Position numbers and translations under genes: made by a program. A stretch of DNA of 5,237 nt, from assembly GCA_900756715.1 (NCBI GenBank), contig CAAELC010000155.1, positions 1 through 5,237 on the forward strand. The letters are read 5' to 3'. The stretch's first letter is position 1, and each line of letters starts with the position of its first letter. Origin of the DNA: an uncultured Oscillospiraceae bacterium. GTDB lineage: Bacteria > Bacillota > Clostridia > Oscillospirales > Oscillospiraceae. This document shows positions 1 to 5,237 of this stretch, piece by piece. Below the pieces are notes generated by a model that worked only from the letters and a program-made list of their open reading frames with translations, was not told where the DNA came from and did not search any database.

Positions 1-71
1 GAAAGACAATCGTTGTGCTGCTGCCCGACACCGGCGACCACTATCTCTCCACCCCCCTGTTTACAGAGTAA
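1..71 (+). CDS. cysK: Cysteine synthase A (O-acetylserine sulfhydrylase), C-terminal end only
   Basis: This is the 3' end of a gene that begins outside the window. Codons in the frame starting at base 3 read KTIVVLLPDTGDHYLSTPLF followed by TE and a TAA stop at 69..71. The block VVLLPDTGDxYLSTxLF is the characteristic carboxy terminus of PLP-dependent cysteine synthases of the CysK/CysM fold. These enzymes make L-cysteine from O-acetylserine and sulfide in the cytoplasm. The catalytic lysine and PLP-binding loop lie upstream and cannot be checked, so CysK cannot be separated from a close paralogue. The gene converges on the dehydrogenase operon and is followed by a strong hairpin at 127..173. 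Nothing suggests a functional link with the operon. Confidence 0.85.
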   Translation, partial: KTIVVLLPDTGDHYLSTPLFTE

Positions 72-126
72 GTAAGAGGGTCTGCCCTGCAGAGAGTTTC
101 GGGTGGGCATGTGTAACCCACCATGT

Positions 127-177
127 ACAACCACACAGGCGCAAAGCGATATGCTTTGCGCCTGTGTGGTTGTTTCT
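127..177. terminator. Strong hairpin terminator between convergent genes
   Basis: Bases 127..147 and 153..173 form a perfect 21-bp inverted repeat around a 5-base loop (GATAT). On the plus strand the stem is followed by TTTCT, giving a short U-rich tail (TTGTTTCT when the end of the stem is included), so it fits an intrinsic terminator for the cysK-type gene ending at 71. The dehydrogenase operon ends at 188 on the opposite strand and reads straight into the same hairpin. In that direction the tail is ACATGG with no U run, so termination there would rest on stem stability or other factors. Serving both genes is an inference from position. Confidence 0.85.
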
Positions 178-187
178 ATGAGGAAAA

Positions 188-1579
188 TCAGGAGAGATTG
201 TGAATAGCCGAACCATTCCAAGCGGAGTGGAACGCTTCCCCCAGGGATTCGCTGATTGTGGGGTGCGGGAACACGGTGTTGACAATTTCTTCCGCGGTTG
301 CCTCGGCTTCCATTGCAGAGGCAAACTGCGCAATCATCTCCGTTGTGTGAACGCCGTACAGGTGAACGCCGAGAATTTCACCCATTTCCTGCTCCACGAT
401 CACCTTAATCAGGCCATCGGTATCCCCTTCTACCAGAGACTTGCCGTTAGCATAAAGGGGGAAACGCCCCATCTTAATGCCATCGCCATATTGCTGGCGG
501 GCCTGTGCCTCGGTGAGGCCCACGGAAGCAATCTCCGGAGACATGTAAATGCACGACGGAATCCGGTCATACCGCATGGTTTGATCCCCGCCGCAGATAT
601 TGGCCACGGCAATCTCCGCTTCTTTAAATGCCGTGTGTGCCAGCATGGCCTTTCCGTTGGCATCCCCTACCACATAAATGTTTGGCAGACTGCTGACCAG
701 ATGGGCATCACACACAAGCGCTCCCCTGTCCACGGCAAGGCCGATTTCCTCGGCTCCCAGGCCCTGCACCCGTGGCCGACGCCCCAGAGACATCAGGACA
801 GACTGCACCGGAAGCTCATGCGTCTGTCCGTTCTGCTGGTAAAACACGGCATCCTTTCCGACGCGGGTTACCTTTGCACCAAGGCAAAAATCCACGCCGT
901 CCTTCTCCAGACGCTTGCGGGCCATGGCAGCCACCTCCGCGTCCACCATAGGCAGAATTTCCTCAGCCATCTCCAGCACCGTGACCTTGCATCCAAACTG
1001 GCTGAAGACATAGGCAAATTCAATGCCGATCACGCCGCCGCCCAGCACCGCCAGCGATTGAGGAACCGTCTGGATGTCCAGCAGCTCGGTGCTTGTCATC
1101 ATATTGCAGCCCTCGTCATAGGCAACGGATTTGGGAATCACCGTCTCAGAGCCGGTGGCAATGATAAAATTCTCGGAGGTAATCGTTTTTTCCTCGTTGA
1201 CACGAATCGTGTGCGCATCCGTGAATACCGCCTTACCGTCTGTAACGGTTACGCCCGCCCCCTTCAGCAGGGAACGCACACCGCCAACCAGCTGGCTTGT
1301 CACGCCTTTTTTGCGCTTTTGCAGCGTGGCCATATCCACTGAGGCGCTGCCGCCGTCTATTCCGCTGACTGCGAACGAAGACGCGCGGCGAATCTGCTCC
1401 AGCAATTCTGCGGTTTTAACCATTACCTTAGTGGGAATGCATCCCACATTCAGGCAGGTGCCGCCCAGCTGTCCGTTTTCCACCAGGCAGGTCTTTTTCC
1501 CGGCACGACCAGCCAGAATGGCAGCCACATAGCCGCCGGGACCGCCGCCAATGACGGTCACATCAAATTCATAACTCAT
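188..1579 (-). CDS. acoL: Dihydrolipoamide dehydrogenase, E3 component of the complex
   Basis: This 463-residue flavoprotein reoxidises the dihydrolipoyl arm of E2, passing electrons through a redox-active disulfide and FAD to NAD+. The N-terminal FAD Rossmann motif GGGPGG is at residues 11-16. The disulfide motif GGTCLNVGCIPTK is at about 39-51, with Cys42 and Cys47. The NAD-binding motif GGGVIGIEFA is at about 180-189. The second FAD motif VVGDANGKAMLAHTA is at about 303-317. The C-terminal dimerisation domain ends in HPTISE, with the expected catalytic His439 and Glu444. The length is normal for a stand-alone E3, and there is no N-terminal lipoyl domain of the kind some clostridial AcoL proteins carry. 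The ATG at 1577..1579 lies 12 bases after the E2 stop, behind a weaker Shine-Dalgarno (AAGGGGA). The gene is last in the operon. The symbol is given by operon context; lpdA or pdhD would be equally valid names for the protein itself. Confidence 0.95.
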   Translation of the reverse strand: MSYEFDVTVIGGGPGGYVAAILAGRAGKKTCLVENGQLGGTCLNVGCIPTKVMVKTAELLEQIRRASSFAVSGIDGGSASVDMATLQKRKKGVTSQLVGGVRSLLKGAGVTVTDGKAVFTDAHTIRVNEEKTITSENFIIATGSETVIPKSVAYDEGCNMMTSTELLDIQTVPQSLAVLGGGVIGIEFAYVFSQFGCKVTVLEMAEEILPMVDAEVAAMARKRLEKDGVDFCLGAKVTRVGKDAVFYQQNGQTHELPVQSVLMSLGRRPRVQGLGAEEIGLAVDRGALVCDAHLVSSLPNIYVVGDANGKAMLAHTAFKEAEIAVANICGGDQTMRYDRIPSCIYMSPEIASVGLTEAQARQQYGDGIKMGRFPLYANGKSLVEGDTDGLIKVIVEQEMGEILGVHLYGVHTTEMIAQFASAMEAEATAEEIVNTVFPHPTISESLGEAFHSAWNGSAIHNLS

Positions 1580-1586
1580 CGCGCAG

Positions 1587-1594
1587 TCCCCTTA
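1587..1594 (-). promoter_or_regulatory. Ribosome binding site of the E3 gene, overlapping the E2 stop codon
   Basis: The minus strand reads TAAGGGGA, where TAA is the E2 stop, followed by 8 bases and the E3 ATG. It departs from the AGGAGG consensus seen at the other junctions, so E3 initiation is probably weaker or more dependent on coupling to E2 translation. This is inferred from sequence only. Confidence 0.7.
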
Positions 1595-2920
1595 CATCAA
1601 AATCCGGACAGGATTTTCCAGCAGTTCTTTCATATACTCCACAAACTGGGACGCCAGCAGGCCGTCGATGATGCGGTGATCCACGGAAAGCTGAATGTTC
1701 ATCATGGGCCGGATGGCAATCTGATCTTCTCCGTTCTCGTCCGTAATCACAACCGCCTTCTTCCGCACAGAGCTGACAGACAGAATGGCAGCCTCCGGCG
1801 GATTGATGATAGCTGTAAAGTTCTCGATGCCGAACATGCCCAGATTGGACAGGGAGAAGGTTCCGTCTCTGTACTCCGCAGGGGCGAGGCAACCCTCCTT
1901 GGCACGGGCCACCAGATCCCGCGTCTCCACTGCAATCTGCGTCAGGGTCTTATTCTGCGCATTCTTCACCACGGGCACAATCAGCCCGTTATCACCAGCC
2001 ACAGCCATGCCCACATTGGTGCTTTCGTAGGTAACGATCTCGTCACCAATCAGGGCGGAGTTGATGCCGGGGAATTTGGTCAGTGCCCGGCTGGCCGCCT
2101 TAATCAGCAGATCGGACACAGCAATTTTCTGCTCGCCCTGTTCGTTGAGCATCTTGCGGAAGGCCGTAAGGTTTGTGGTATCCACAGAATCCGTGAAGTA
2201 CAGATGCGGCGCCGTGAACTTACTCTGGGACAGGCGGTCGCCGATAATCTTCCGCACCCCCTTATAGGGTGCGGTGCCGGCAATGCGCTTGCTGTCACTG
2301 GAAACTGCGGCGGGAGCTGCCTTTGCAGCCGTTTCCACATCCCGCTTCATCACCTTGCCGCCGGTGCCCGTTCCGGCCACGGTTTCCAGCACCACGCCGG
2401 TCTTTTCTGCCAGCTTCCGGGCAAGAGGCGATGCCTTGATGTCCCGGGCGGTGATGCCGCCCTCATAGCCCGTTCCCTTAATCTGCGCAATGGAAGCCAT
2501 GTCGTATTTTTCATCCGCGATCAGTTTGCGGGCCTTGGGCGTCAGCTTCAGGTCGCCTGCAGGCACGGCAGCCTCCTGCTCAGCCGGAGCAGAGGCGGGT
2601 TCGTCATCAAAATCAGCCTTTACGGCGGCATCCGGCGCCACATCCATTACATGGGCTTTCAGGGCTGCATCAGGGTCCTCCCCCGGTTCGCCCACCACCG
2701 CGATGGGCGTGAACACCGGGACAGTTTCTTCATTTTCAACCGCAATTTTCAACAGGGTGCCATCCTCGGTTGCGTCGATAGTTACAACACTTTTATCGGT
2801 GTGCACATCGAAAAAAGGTTCTCCCTTTTTCACGATGTCCCCCACCTTCTTGTGCCATCCCATCAGGCTGCCTTCTTCCTGTGTGAAGCCCAATTTGGGC
2901 ATAATTATTACCTTTGCCAT
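1592..2920 (-). CDS. acoC: Dihydrolipoamide acyltransferase, E2 core of the dehydrogenase complex
   Basis: This 442-residue protein is the E2 core; it carries the swinging lipoyl arm and transfers the acyl (probably acetyl) group to CoA. Residues about 1-78 are a biotinyl/lipoyl domain with the modification site HTDKS, lysine 43. An Ala/Pro/Glu-rich linker (about 85-124) follows. Next come two peripheral-subunit-binding domains in a row: residues about 125-161 (TPKARKLIADEK ... IKGTGYEGGITARDI) and about 163-198 (SPLARKLAEKTG ... VAGTGTGGKVMKRDV). A short Ala-rich linker leads to the catalytic acyltransferase domain (about 212-442), which carries the active-site motif DHRIIDG with His415 and Asp419. 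The usual number of subunit-binding domains is one, so the tandem pair is notable. The ATG at 2918..2920 is 12 bases after the E1 beta stop, behind AAGGAGG. The family is certain; acetoin versus pyruvate specificity cannot be read from E2. Confidence 0.94.
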   Translation of the reverse strand: MAKVIIMPKLGFTQEEGSLMGWHKKVGDIVKKGEPFFDVHTDKSVVTIDATEDGTLLKIAVENEETVPVFTPIAVVGEPGEDPDAALKAHVMDVAPDAAVKADFDDEPASAPAEQEAAVPAGDLKLTPKARKLIADEKYDMASIAQIKGTGYEGGITARDIKASPLARKLAEKTGVVLETVAGTGTGGKVMKRDVETAAKAAPAAVSSDSKRIAGTAPYKGVRKIIGDRLSQSKFTAPHLYFTDSVDTTNLTAFRKMLNEQGEQKIAVSDLLIKAASRALTKFPGINSALIGDEIVTYESTNVGMAVAGDNGLIVPVVKNAQNKTLTQIAVETRDLVARAKEGCLAPAEYRDGTFSLSNLGMFGIENFTAIINPPEAAILSVSSVRKKAVVITDENGEDQIAIRPMMNIQLSVDHRIIDGLLASQFVEYMKELLENPVRILM

Positions 2921-2926
2921 GGATTT

Positions 2927-2935
2927 TCCTCCTTA
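2927..2935 (-). promoter_or_regulatory. Ribosome binding site of the E2 gene, fused to the E1 beta stop codon
   Basis: The minus strand reads TAAGGAGGA, where TAA is the stop of E1 beta and AAGGAGG is a near-perfect anti-16S match. Seven bases separate GGAGG from the segment's neighbouring ATG at 2918..2920. This fixes the E2 start and suggests translational coupling. Confidence 0.85.
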
Positions 2936-3913
2936 CAGCAGCTTTTTCACGGCATCAAGAATCATATTCTCGTTAGGCACTACCAGCTTTTCCAGCACCG
3001 GGCTGAACGGCAGCGGAACATCCGGCGCGCAGCAGCGCATCATGGGCGCTTCCAGATCGTAGAACACTTCCGGCATAATGGAATATCCAATCTCACCGGA
3101 AATACCATAGCTGGTAAAGCCTTCATCCACCACCAGCAGCTTTCCGGTTTTCTTGACAGACTTGATGATGGTTTCCTTGTCCAGCGGCTTGATGGTACGG
3201 GGATCTATAACCTCGATGCTGACGCCCTCTTTTTCCATATGCTTTGCAACGGTCAGGCTCTTGCCCACCATATTGGAGGTTGCAACGATTGTCAGGTCAG
3301 TGCCTTCCCGCACCACGGCAGCCTTGCCGATGGGAATCAGCAGGTTTTCATCGGCGTCGTCCGGCATATCAAACTGCTGGCTGTACTGCATACGGTGCTC
3401 CACCACAACCACAGGGCTGTTGTCCCGAATGGCAGACTTCAGCAGTCCTTTTGCGGTATATGCATCGGAAGGCACAACTACCTTCAGGCCGGGGAAATAG
3501 GAAATAACGGAGTTCAGACTCTGGGAGTGCTGGGCTGCACTGGCGCGGCCCAGACCAATGGTGGTGCGCAGCACCATGGGAACCGGGCGCTGACCACCGG
3601 ACATATAGGTGATTTTTGCCATCTGATTTACAATCTGATCCATGGCAACCAGCATAAAGTCAGAAAACATTACCTCGGCGATGGGCCGCATCCCGGTCAG
3701 GGCCATGCCCACACACATGCCCACAAAGCCGGATTCGCTGATGGGAGAATCCTTCATGCGCAGATCTCCATATTTCTCCCACAGGCCCGCATTCGCTTTC
3801 CATGTTCCGCCATTGGGACCTACATCCTCGCCAATCATCATGACCATGGGGTCACGGGCCATCTCCTCGTCCAGCGCCTCGCGCACTGCGTCTCTATAGT
3901 AAATTTTTCTCAT
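2933..3913 (-). CDS. acoB: E1 beta subunit of thiamine-dependent acetoin/2-oxoacid dehydrogenase
   Basis: This 326-residue protein pairs with E1 alpha as an alpha2beta2 heterotetramer, with thiamine diphosphate bound at the subunit interface. Landmarks in order are MIGEDVG at about 26-32, ISESGFVGMCVGMA at about 58-71 (Glu60 sits where the cofactor-activating glutamate is expected), and AAQHSQSLN at about 126-134 with the conserved active-site histidine at 129. Then come VVVPSDAYTAKGLLKSAIRD at about 154-173, VIDPRTIKPLD in the C-terminal transketolase-type domain, VVDEGFTSYGISGEIG, and the terminal APDVPLPFSPVLE block. The length is typical of stand-alone E1 beta subunits (about 325). The ATG at 3911..3913 is 14 bases after the E1 alpha stop, behind AAGGAGG. 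The family call is very secure. Assignment to AcoB rather than PdhB rests on overall resemblance and gene order, and is tentative. Confidence 0.94.
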   Translation of the reverse strand: MRKIYYRDAVREALDEEMARDPMVMMIGEDVGPNGGTWKANAGLWEKYGDLRMKDSPISESGFVGMCVGMALTGMRPIAEVMFSDFMLVAMDQIVNQMAKITYMSGGQRPVPMVLRTTIGLGRASAAQHSQSLNSVISYFPGLKVVVPSDAYTAKGLLKSAIRDNSPVVVVEHRMQYSQQFDMPDDADENLLIPIGKAAVVREGTDLTIVATSNMVGKSLTVAKHMEKEGVSIEVIDPRTIKPLDKETIIKSVKKTGKLLVVDEGFTSYGISGEIGYSIMPEVFYDLEAPMMRCCAPDVPLPFSPVLEKLVVPNENMILDAVKKLL

Positions 3914-3921
3914 GATCCTTG

Positions 3922-3930
3922 TCCTCCTTA
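3922..3930 (-). promoter_or_regulatory. Ribosome binding site of the E1 beta gene, fused to the E1 alpha stop codon
   Basis: The minus strand reads TAAGGAGGA with the E1 alpha stop TAA as its first three bases. Nine bases lie between GGAGG and the ATG. It is the same arrangement as at the next junction, so the two E1 subunits, needed in equal amounts, are probably translated in a coupled way. Confidence 0.85.
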
Positions 3931-4881
3931 TTCGCAGAAGATGCCCTTCATCAGATCGCTCTCATCCGGATAGGGGCTGTCTACGGCGAACTTGCACGCT
4001 TCCTGAATTTCCTGCTCCACCTCGGCTTCGATTGCAGCAATCTCCTCCCCGCTCAGATACCCGGCTTCCCGGAACAGCTTCAGCGGATCGCGGCTTTTCC
4101 AGTATTCCAGCTCGCCCTCTTTCCGGTAGTTGCCGGGATCACCGCCATTATGTCCGTGCTGGCGGTAGGTCTTGCACTCCACAATAGACGGGCCGCCGCC
4201 GGAACGGGCCTTGGCCACAGCCTTGGAAACCGTGTCATACACCTTTTCCACATCGTTGCCGTCGATGGTATAGCCGTCAATGCCGTATCCCACGGCGCGC
4301 TTTGCCAGATCATGCTCTTTGGTCACACGGTCAATATCCACCGTAATACCATAGTGGTTGTTTTCAATGATATAAACCACCGGCAAATCCCACGCAGCGG
4401 CCATATTGATGCTCTCGTGGAAGGTGCCCTCGTTCGAAGCGCCGTCGCCAAAGAAGCACAGCACCACCTGATCGGTGCCCCGGTATTTGCAGCTGTAGCC
4501 CGCGCCGGTGGCAATGGGAATGCCGCCGCCCACAATACCGTTGGCGCCAAGAATGCCAAGACTCATATCCATGATATGCATGGAGCCGCCCTTGCCCTCG
4601 CAGTAGCCGGTCTTCTTGCCCAGAATCTCCGCCATCATACGCTTGACATCAGCGCCGCGTGCCACCAGATGTCCGTGACCGCGGTGGGTACTGCCGATGT
4701 AATCGTCCTTTCGGATGGCGGCACAGGCGCCAACGGCCACAGCCTCCTCACCGATATACAGGTGGGCCAGACCGGGCATCAGGCCCCGTTTGTAAAACTC
4801 AAACACTTCTTCTTCAAAGCGGCGAATCCGGAACATGCTGGCATACATGGACTGGGCCATTTCCTTATCCTTGATACTCAT
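3928..4881 (-). CDS. acoA: E1 alpha subunit of thiamine-dependent acetoin/2-oxoacid dehydrogenase
   Basis: This 317-residue protein is the E1 subunit that holds the thiamine diphosphate pyrophosphate and catalyses the first step: substrate cleavage or decarboxylation and reductive acylation of E2. Landmarks are IRRFEEEVFEFYKRGLMPG (about 19-37), LYIGEEAVAVG (41-51), STHRGHGHLVARG (about 64-76), and CEGKGGSMHIMD followed by GANGIVGGGIPIATGAG (about 94-128). The thiamine/Mg motif starts with GDG at 145-147 and ends with ENNHYG at 173-178. A loop matching the phosphorylation-loop region of relatives, YRQHGHNGGDPGNYR, lies at about 239-253. The short length, without the N-terminal extension of many pyruvate dehydrogenase alpha subunits, and the GLMPGLAHLYIGEEA opening fit AcoA-type proteins. 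The ATG at 4879..4881 has AAAAGGAG 7 bases upstream and lies 18 bases after the membrane-protein stop. Substrate could be acetoin or pyruvate; a branched-chain oxoacid is less likely. Confidence 0.93.
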   Translation of the reverse strand: MSIKDKEMAQSMYASMFRIRRFEEEVFEFYKRGLMPGLAHLYIGEEAVAVGACAAIRKDDYIGSTHRGHGHLVARGADVKRMMAEILGKKTGYCEGKGGSMHIMDMSLGILGANGIVGGGIPIATGAGYSCKYRGTDQVVLCFFGDGASNEGTFHESINMAAAWDLPVVYIIENNHYGITVDIDRVTKEHDLAKRAVGYGIDGYTIDGNDVEKVYDTVSKAVAKARSGGGPSIVECKTYRQHGHNGGDPGNYRKEGELEYWKSRDPLKLFREAGYLSGEEIAAIEAEVEQEIQEACKFAVDSPYPDESDLMKGIFCE

Positions 4882-4888
4882 GTGTATT

Positions 4889-4896
4889 CTCCTTTT
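4889..4896 (-). promoter_or_regulatory. Ribosome binding site of the E1 alpha gene
   Basis: The minus strand reads AAAAGGAG, 7 bases before the ATG at 4879..4881. It sits entirely in the 18-base gap after the upstream stop, so unlike the later junctions it does not share bases with the preceding stop codon. It confirms the chosen start of E1 alpha. Confidence 0.8.
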
Positions 4897-4899
4897 GCT

Positions 4900-5163
4900 T
4901 CATTCATTTTTCTGCGGCTGGCCGGCTGATTTCTCTGCCCGATGCCGCTCATACTCGGCCTTGGCCGCCTTATACCGGCGATAGCGCTTTGTTTCAGACC
5001 ACGCGCACCCCAGAAAAATCAGCATGGCTGCAGCAGCCAAAATCCAATAAGTGCTGGACCGCAGCGCAAAGTGGACGGCAGCATACCCCCACAGGGCCGC
5101 ACACAGATAGCTGCCAATCAGGCTATAGACAGGGCTGCGGACCTTCTTTTTCCAAACAGGCAT
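4900..5163 (-). CDS. Small two-helix membrane protein of unknown function at the head of the operon
   Basis: This is an 87-residue protein that I do not recognise. A basic N-terminus (MPVWKKKVRS) precedes two hydrophobic segments, about residues 12-33 (rich in Ala, Leu, Tyr, Trp) and about 38-55 (TYWILAAAAMLIFLGCAW), joined by a very short turn around Arg35. The tail is strongly charged and probably helical (SETKRYRRYKAAKAEYERHR, about 56-75) and ends in a polar stretch. By the positive-inside rule both ends should face the cytoplasm. The ATG at 5161..5163 was chosen over an upstream in-frame GTG because GGAGG lies 9 bases before it. The stop is 18 bases before E1 alpha, so it is very likely cotranscribed with the dehydrogenase genes. 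No enzyme motif, signal peptidase site or metal-binding pattern is visible. Possible roles (membrane anchor, small transporter accessory) are guesses. Confidence 0.72.
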   Translation of the reverse strand: MPVWKKKVRSPVYSLIGSYLCAALWGYAAVHFALRSSTYWILAAAAMLIFLGCAWSETKRYRRYKAAKAEYERHRAEKSAGQPQKNE

Positions 5164-5172
5164 GGTAACCTT

Positions 5173-5177
5173 CCTCC
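5173..5177 (-). promoter_or_regulatory. Ribosome binding site deciding the start of the small membrane protein
   Basis: The minus strand reads AAAGGGAGGAAGG, with GGAGG 9 bases before the ATG at 5161..5163. No comparable site precedes the in-frame GTG at 5224..5226, which moreover sits at the edge of a hairpin loop. This favours the 87-residue protein over a 108-residue one. Confidence 0.75.
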
Positions 5178-5183
5178 CTTTAT

Positions 5184-5197
5184 CACCGGACACGGTG
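5184..5197. repeat. Short inverted repeat in the leader of the operon
   Basis: CACCG (5184..5188) and CGGTG (5193..5197) form a 5-bp stem with a GACA loop on the plus strand. It lies 6 bases upstream of the Shine-Dalgarno of the first gene as read on the minus strand. It could be a small operator or an mRNA stem, but five pairs is little and chance is possible. Confidence 0.35.
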
Positions 5198-5211
5198 CTT
5201 ATAAACGCTCT

Positions 5212-5237
5212 GCCCGCCGGCAGCACCGCCGGCGGGC
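5212..5237. repeat. GC-rich perfect hairpin at the right edge of the window
   Basis: Bases 5212..5221 (GCCCGCCGGC) are the exact reverse complement of 5228..5237 (GCCGGCGGGC), with a 6-base loop AGCACC. The stem may continue past the window. Read on the minus strand it is followed by AGAGCGTTTAT, a weak U-containing tail, so it could terminate a gene upstream of the operon or act as a leader stem. Read on the plus strand the tail is out of view. Its exact role is undecided. Confidence 0.55.

Noticed and set aside
102..122. A 6-bp inverted repeat (GGTGGG / CCCACC, 9-base loop) beside the terminator
   Set aside because: It is short, has a long loop and no U tail in either direction, so chance is a sufficient explanation.
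200..1342. A 380-codon open frame on the plus strand, antisense to the E3 gene
   Set aside because: It is a shadow of the well-supported E3 gene: no Shine-Dalgarno is evident and the translated composition is unlike a real protein.
2252..2274. An 8-bp inverted repeat (CCGCACCC / GGGTGCGG, 7-base loop) inside the E2 gene
   Set aside because: It encodes the normal start of the acyltransferase domain and has no U-rich tail, so an internal terminator is not supported.
1676..3973. A 765-codon open frame on the plus strand, antisense to the E2 and E1 beta genes
   Set aside because: It lies opposite two genes with clear catalytic motifs, has a His/Gln/Asn-rich translation with no recognisable domain, and reflects the codon bias of the real minus-strand genes.
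5164..5226. An N-terminal extension of the small membrane protein starting from a GTG at 5224..5226
   Set aside because: The GTG overlaps the hairpin loop and has no ribosome binding site, whereas the ATG at 5161..5163 has GGAGG at good spacing.
1..5237. CRISPR arrays, tRNA or rRNA genes, insertion sequences, toxin-antitoxin or phage genes
   Set aside because: I saw no spaced direct repeats, transposase-like proteins, cloverleaf sequences or terminal repeats; genes and short gaps account for the whole window.

Overview
The window is one compact operon on the minus strand. It reads right to left and encodes a complete thiamine-dependent 2-oxoacid/acetoin dehydrogenase complex: E1 alpha (3928..4881), E1 beta (2933..3913), E2 acyltransferase (1592..2920) and E3 dihydrolipoamide dehydrogenase (188..1579). 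A short two-helix membrane protein (4900..5163) precedes them. At the left edge, the last 22 codons of a plus-strand cysteine synthase (cysK-type) converge on the operon. A perfect 21-bp hairpin separates the two transcription units.

The organism is most likely a fairly GC-rich Firmicute, probably a gut-type clostridium (Oscillospirales-like). This is inferred from very strong AAGGAGG ribosome binding sites, tight gene packing, the acoABCL-like gene order and the GC-rich third positions. No marker gene is present to place it more closely.

The four enzymes form one machine. E1 (alpha2beta2, thiamine diphosphate) decarboxylates or cleaves the substrate and loads the two-carbon unit onto the lipoyl-lysine of E2. 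E2 transfers it to CoA. E3 reoxidises the dihydrolipoyl arm with FAD and NAD+. Sequence and gene order fit the acetoin dehydrogenase (Aco) family best, but Aco and short-form pyruvate dehydrogenases are close relatives, so the physiological substrate is not proven here. No acoR-type regulator, lipoate ligase or sigma-54 promoter is visible.

Intergenic gaps are only 12 to 18 bases. At three junctions the stop codon TAA is fused to the next Shine-Dalgarno sequence (TAAGGAGGA, TAAGGAGGA, TAAGGGGA), which suggests translational coupling. The less usual points are an E2 with two consecutive peripheral-subunit-binding domains, the unrecognised small membrane protein at the head of the operon, and two inverted repeats in its leader. 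I see no evidence for a wholly new system; most of the window is well-understood central metabolism.
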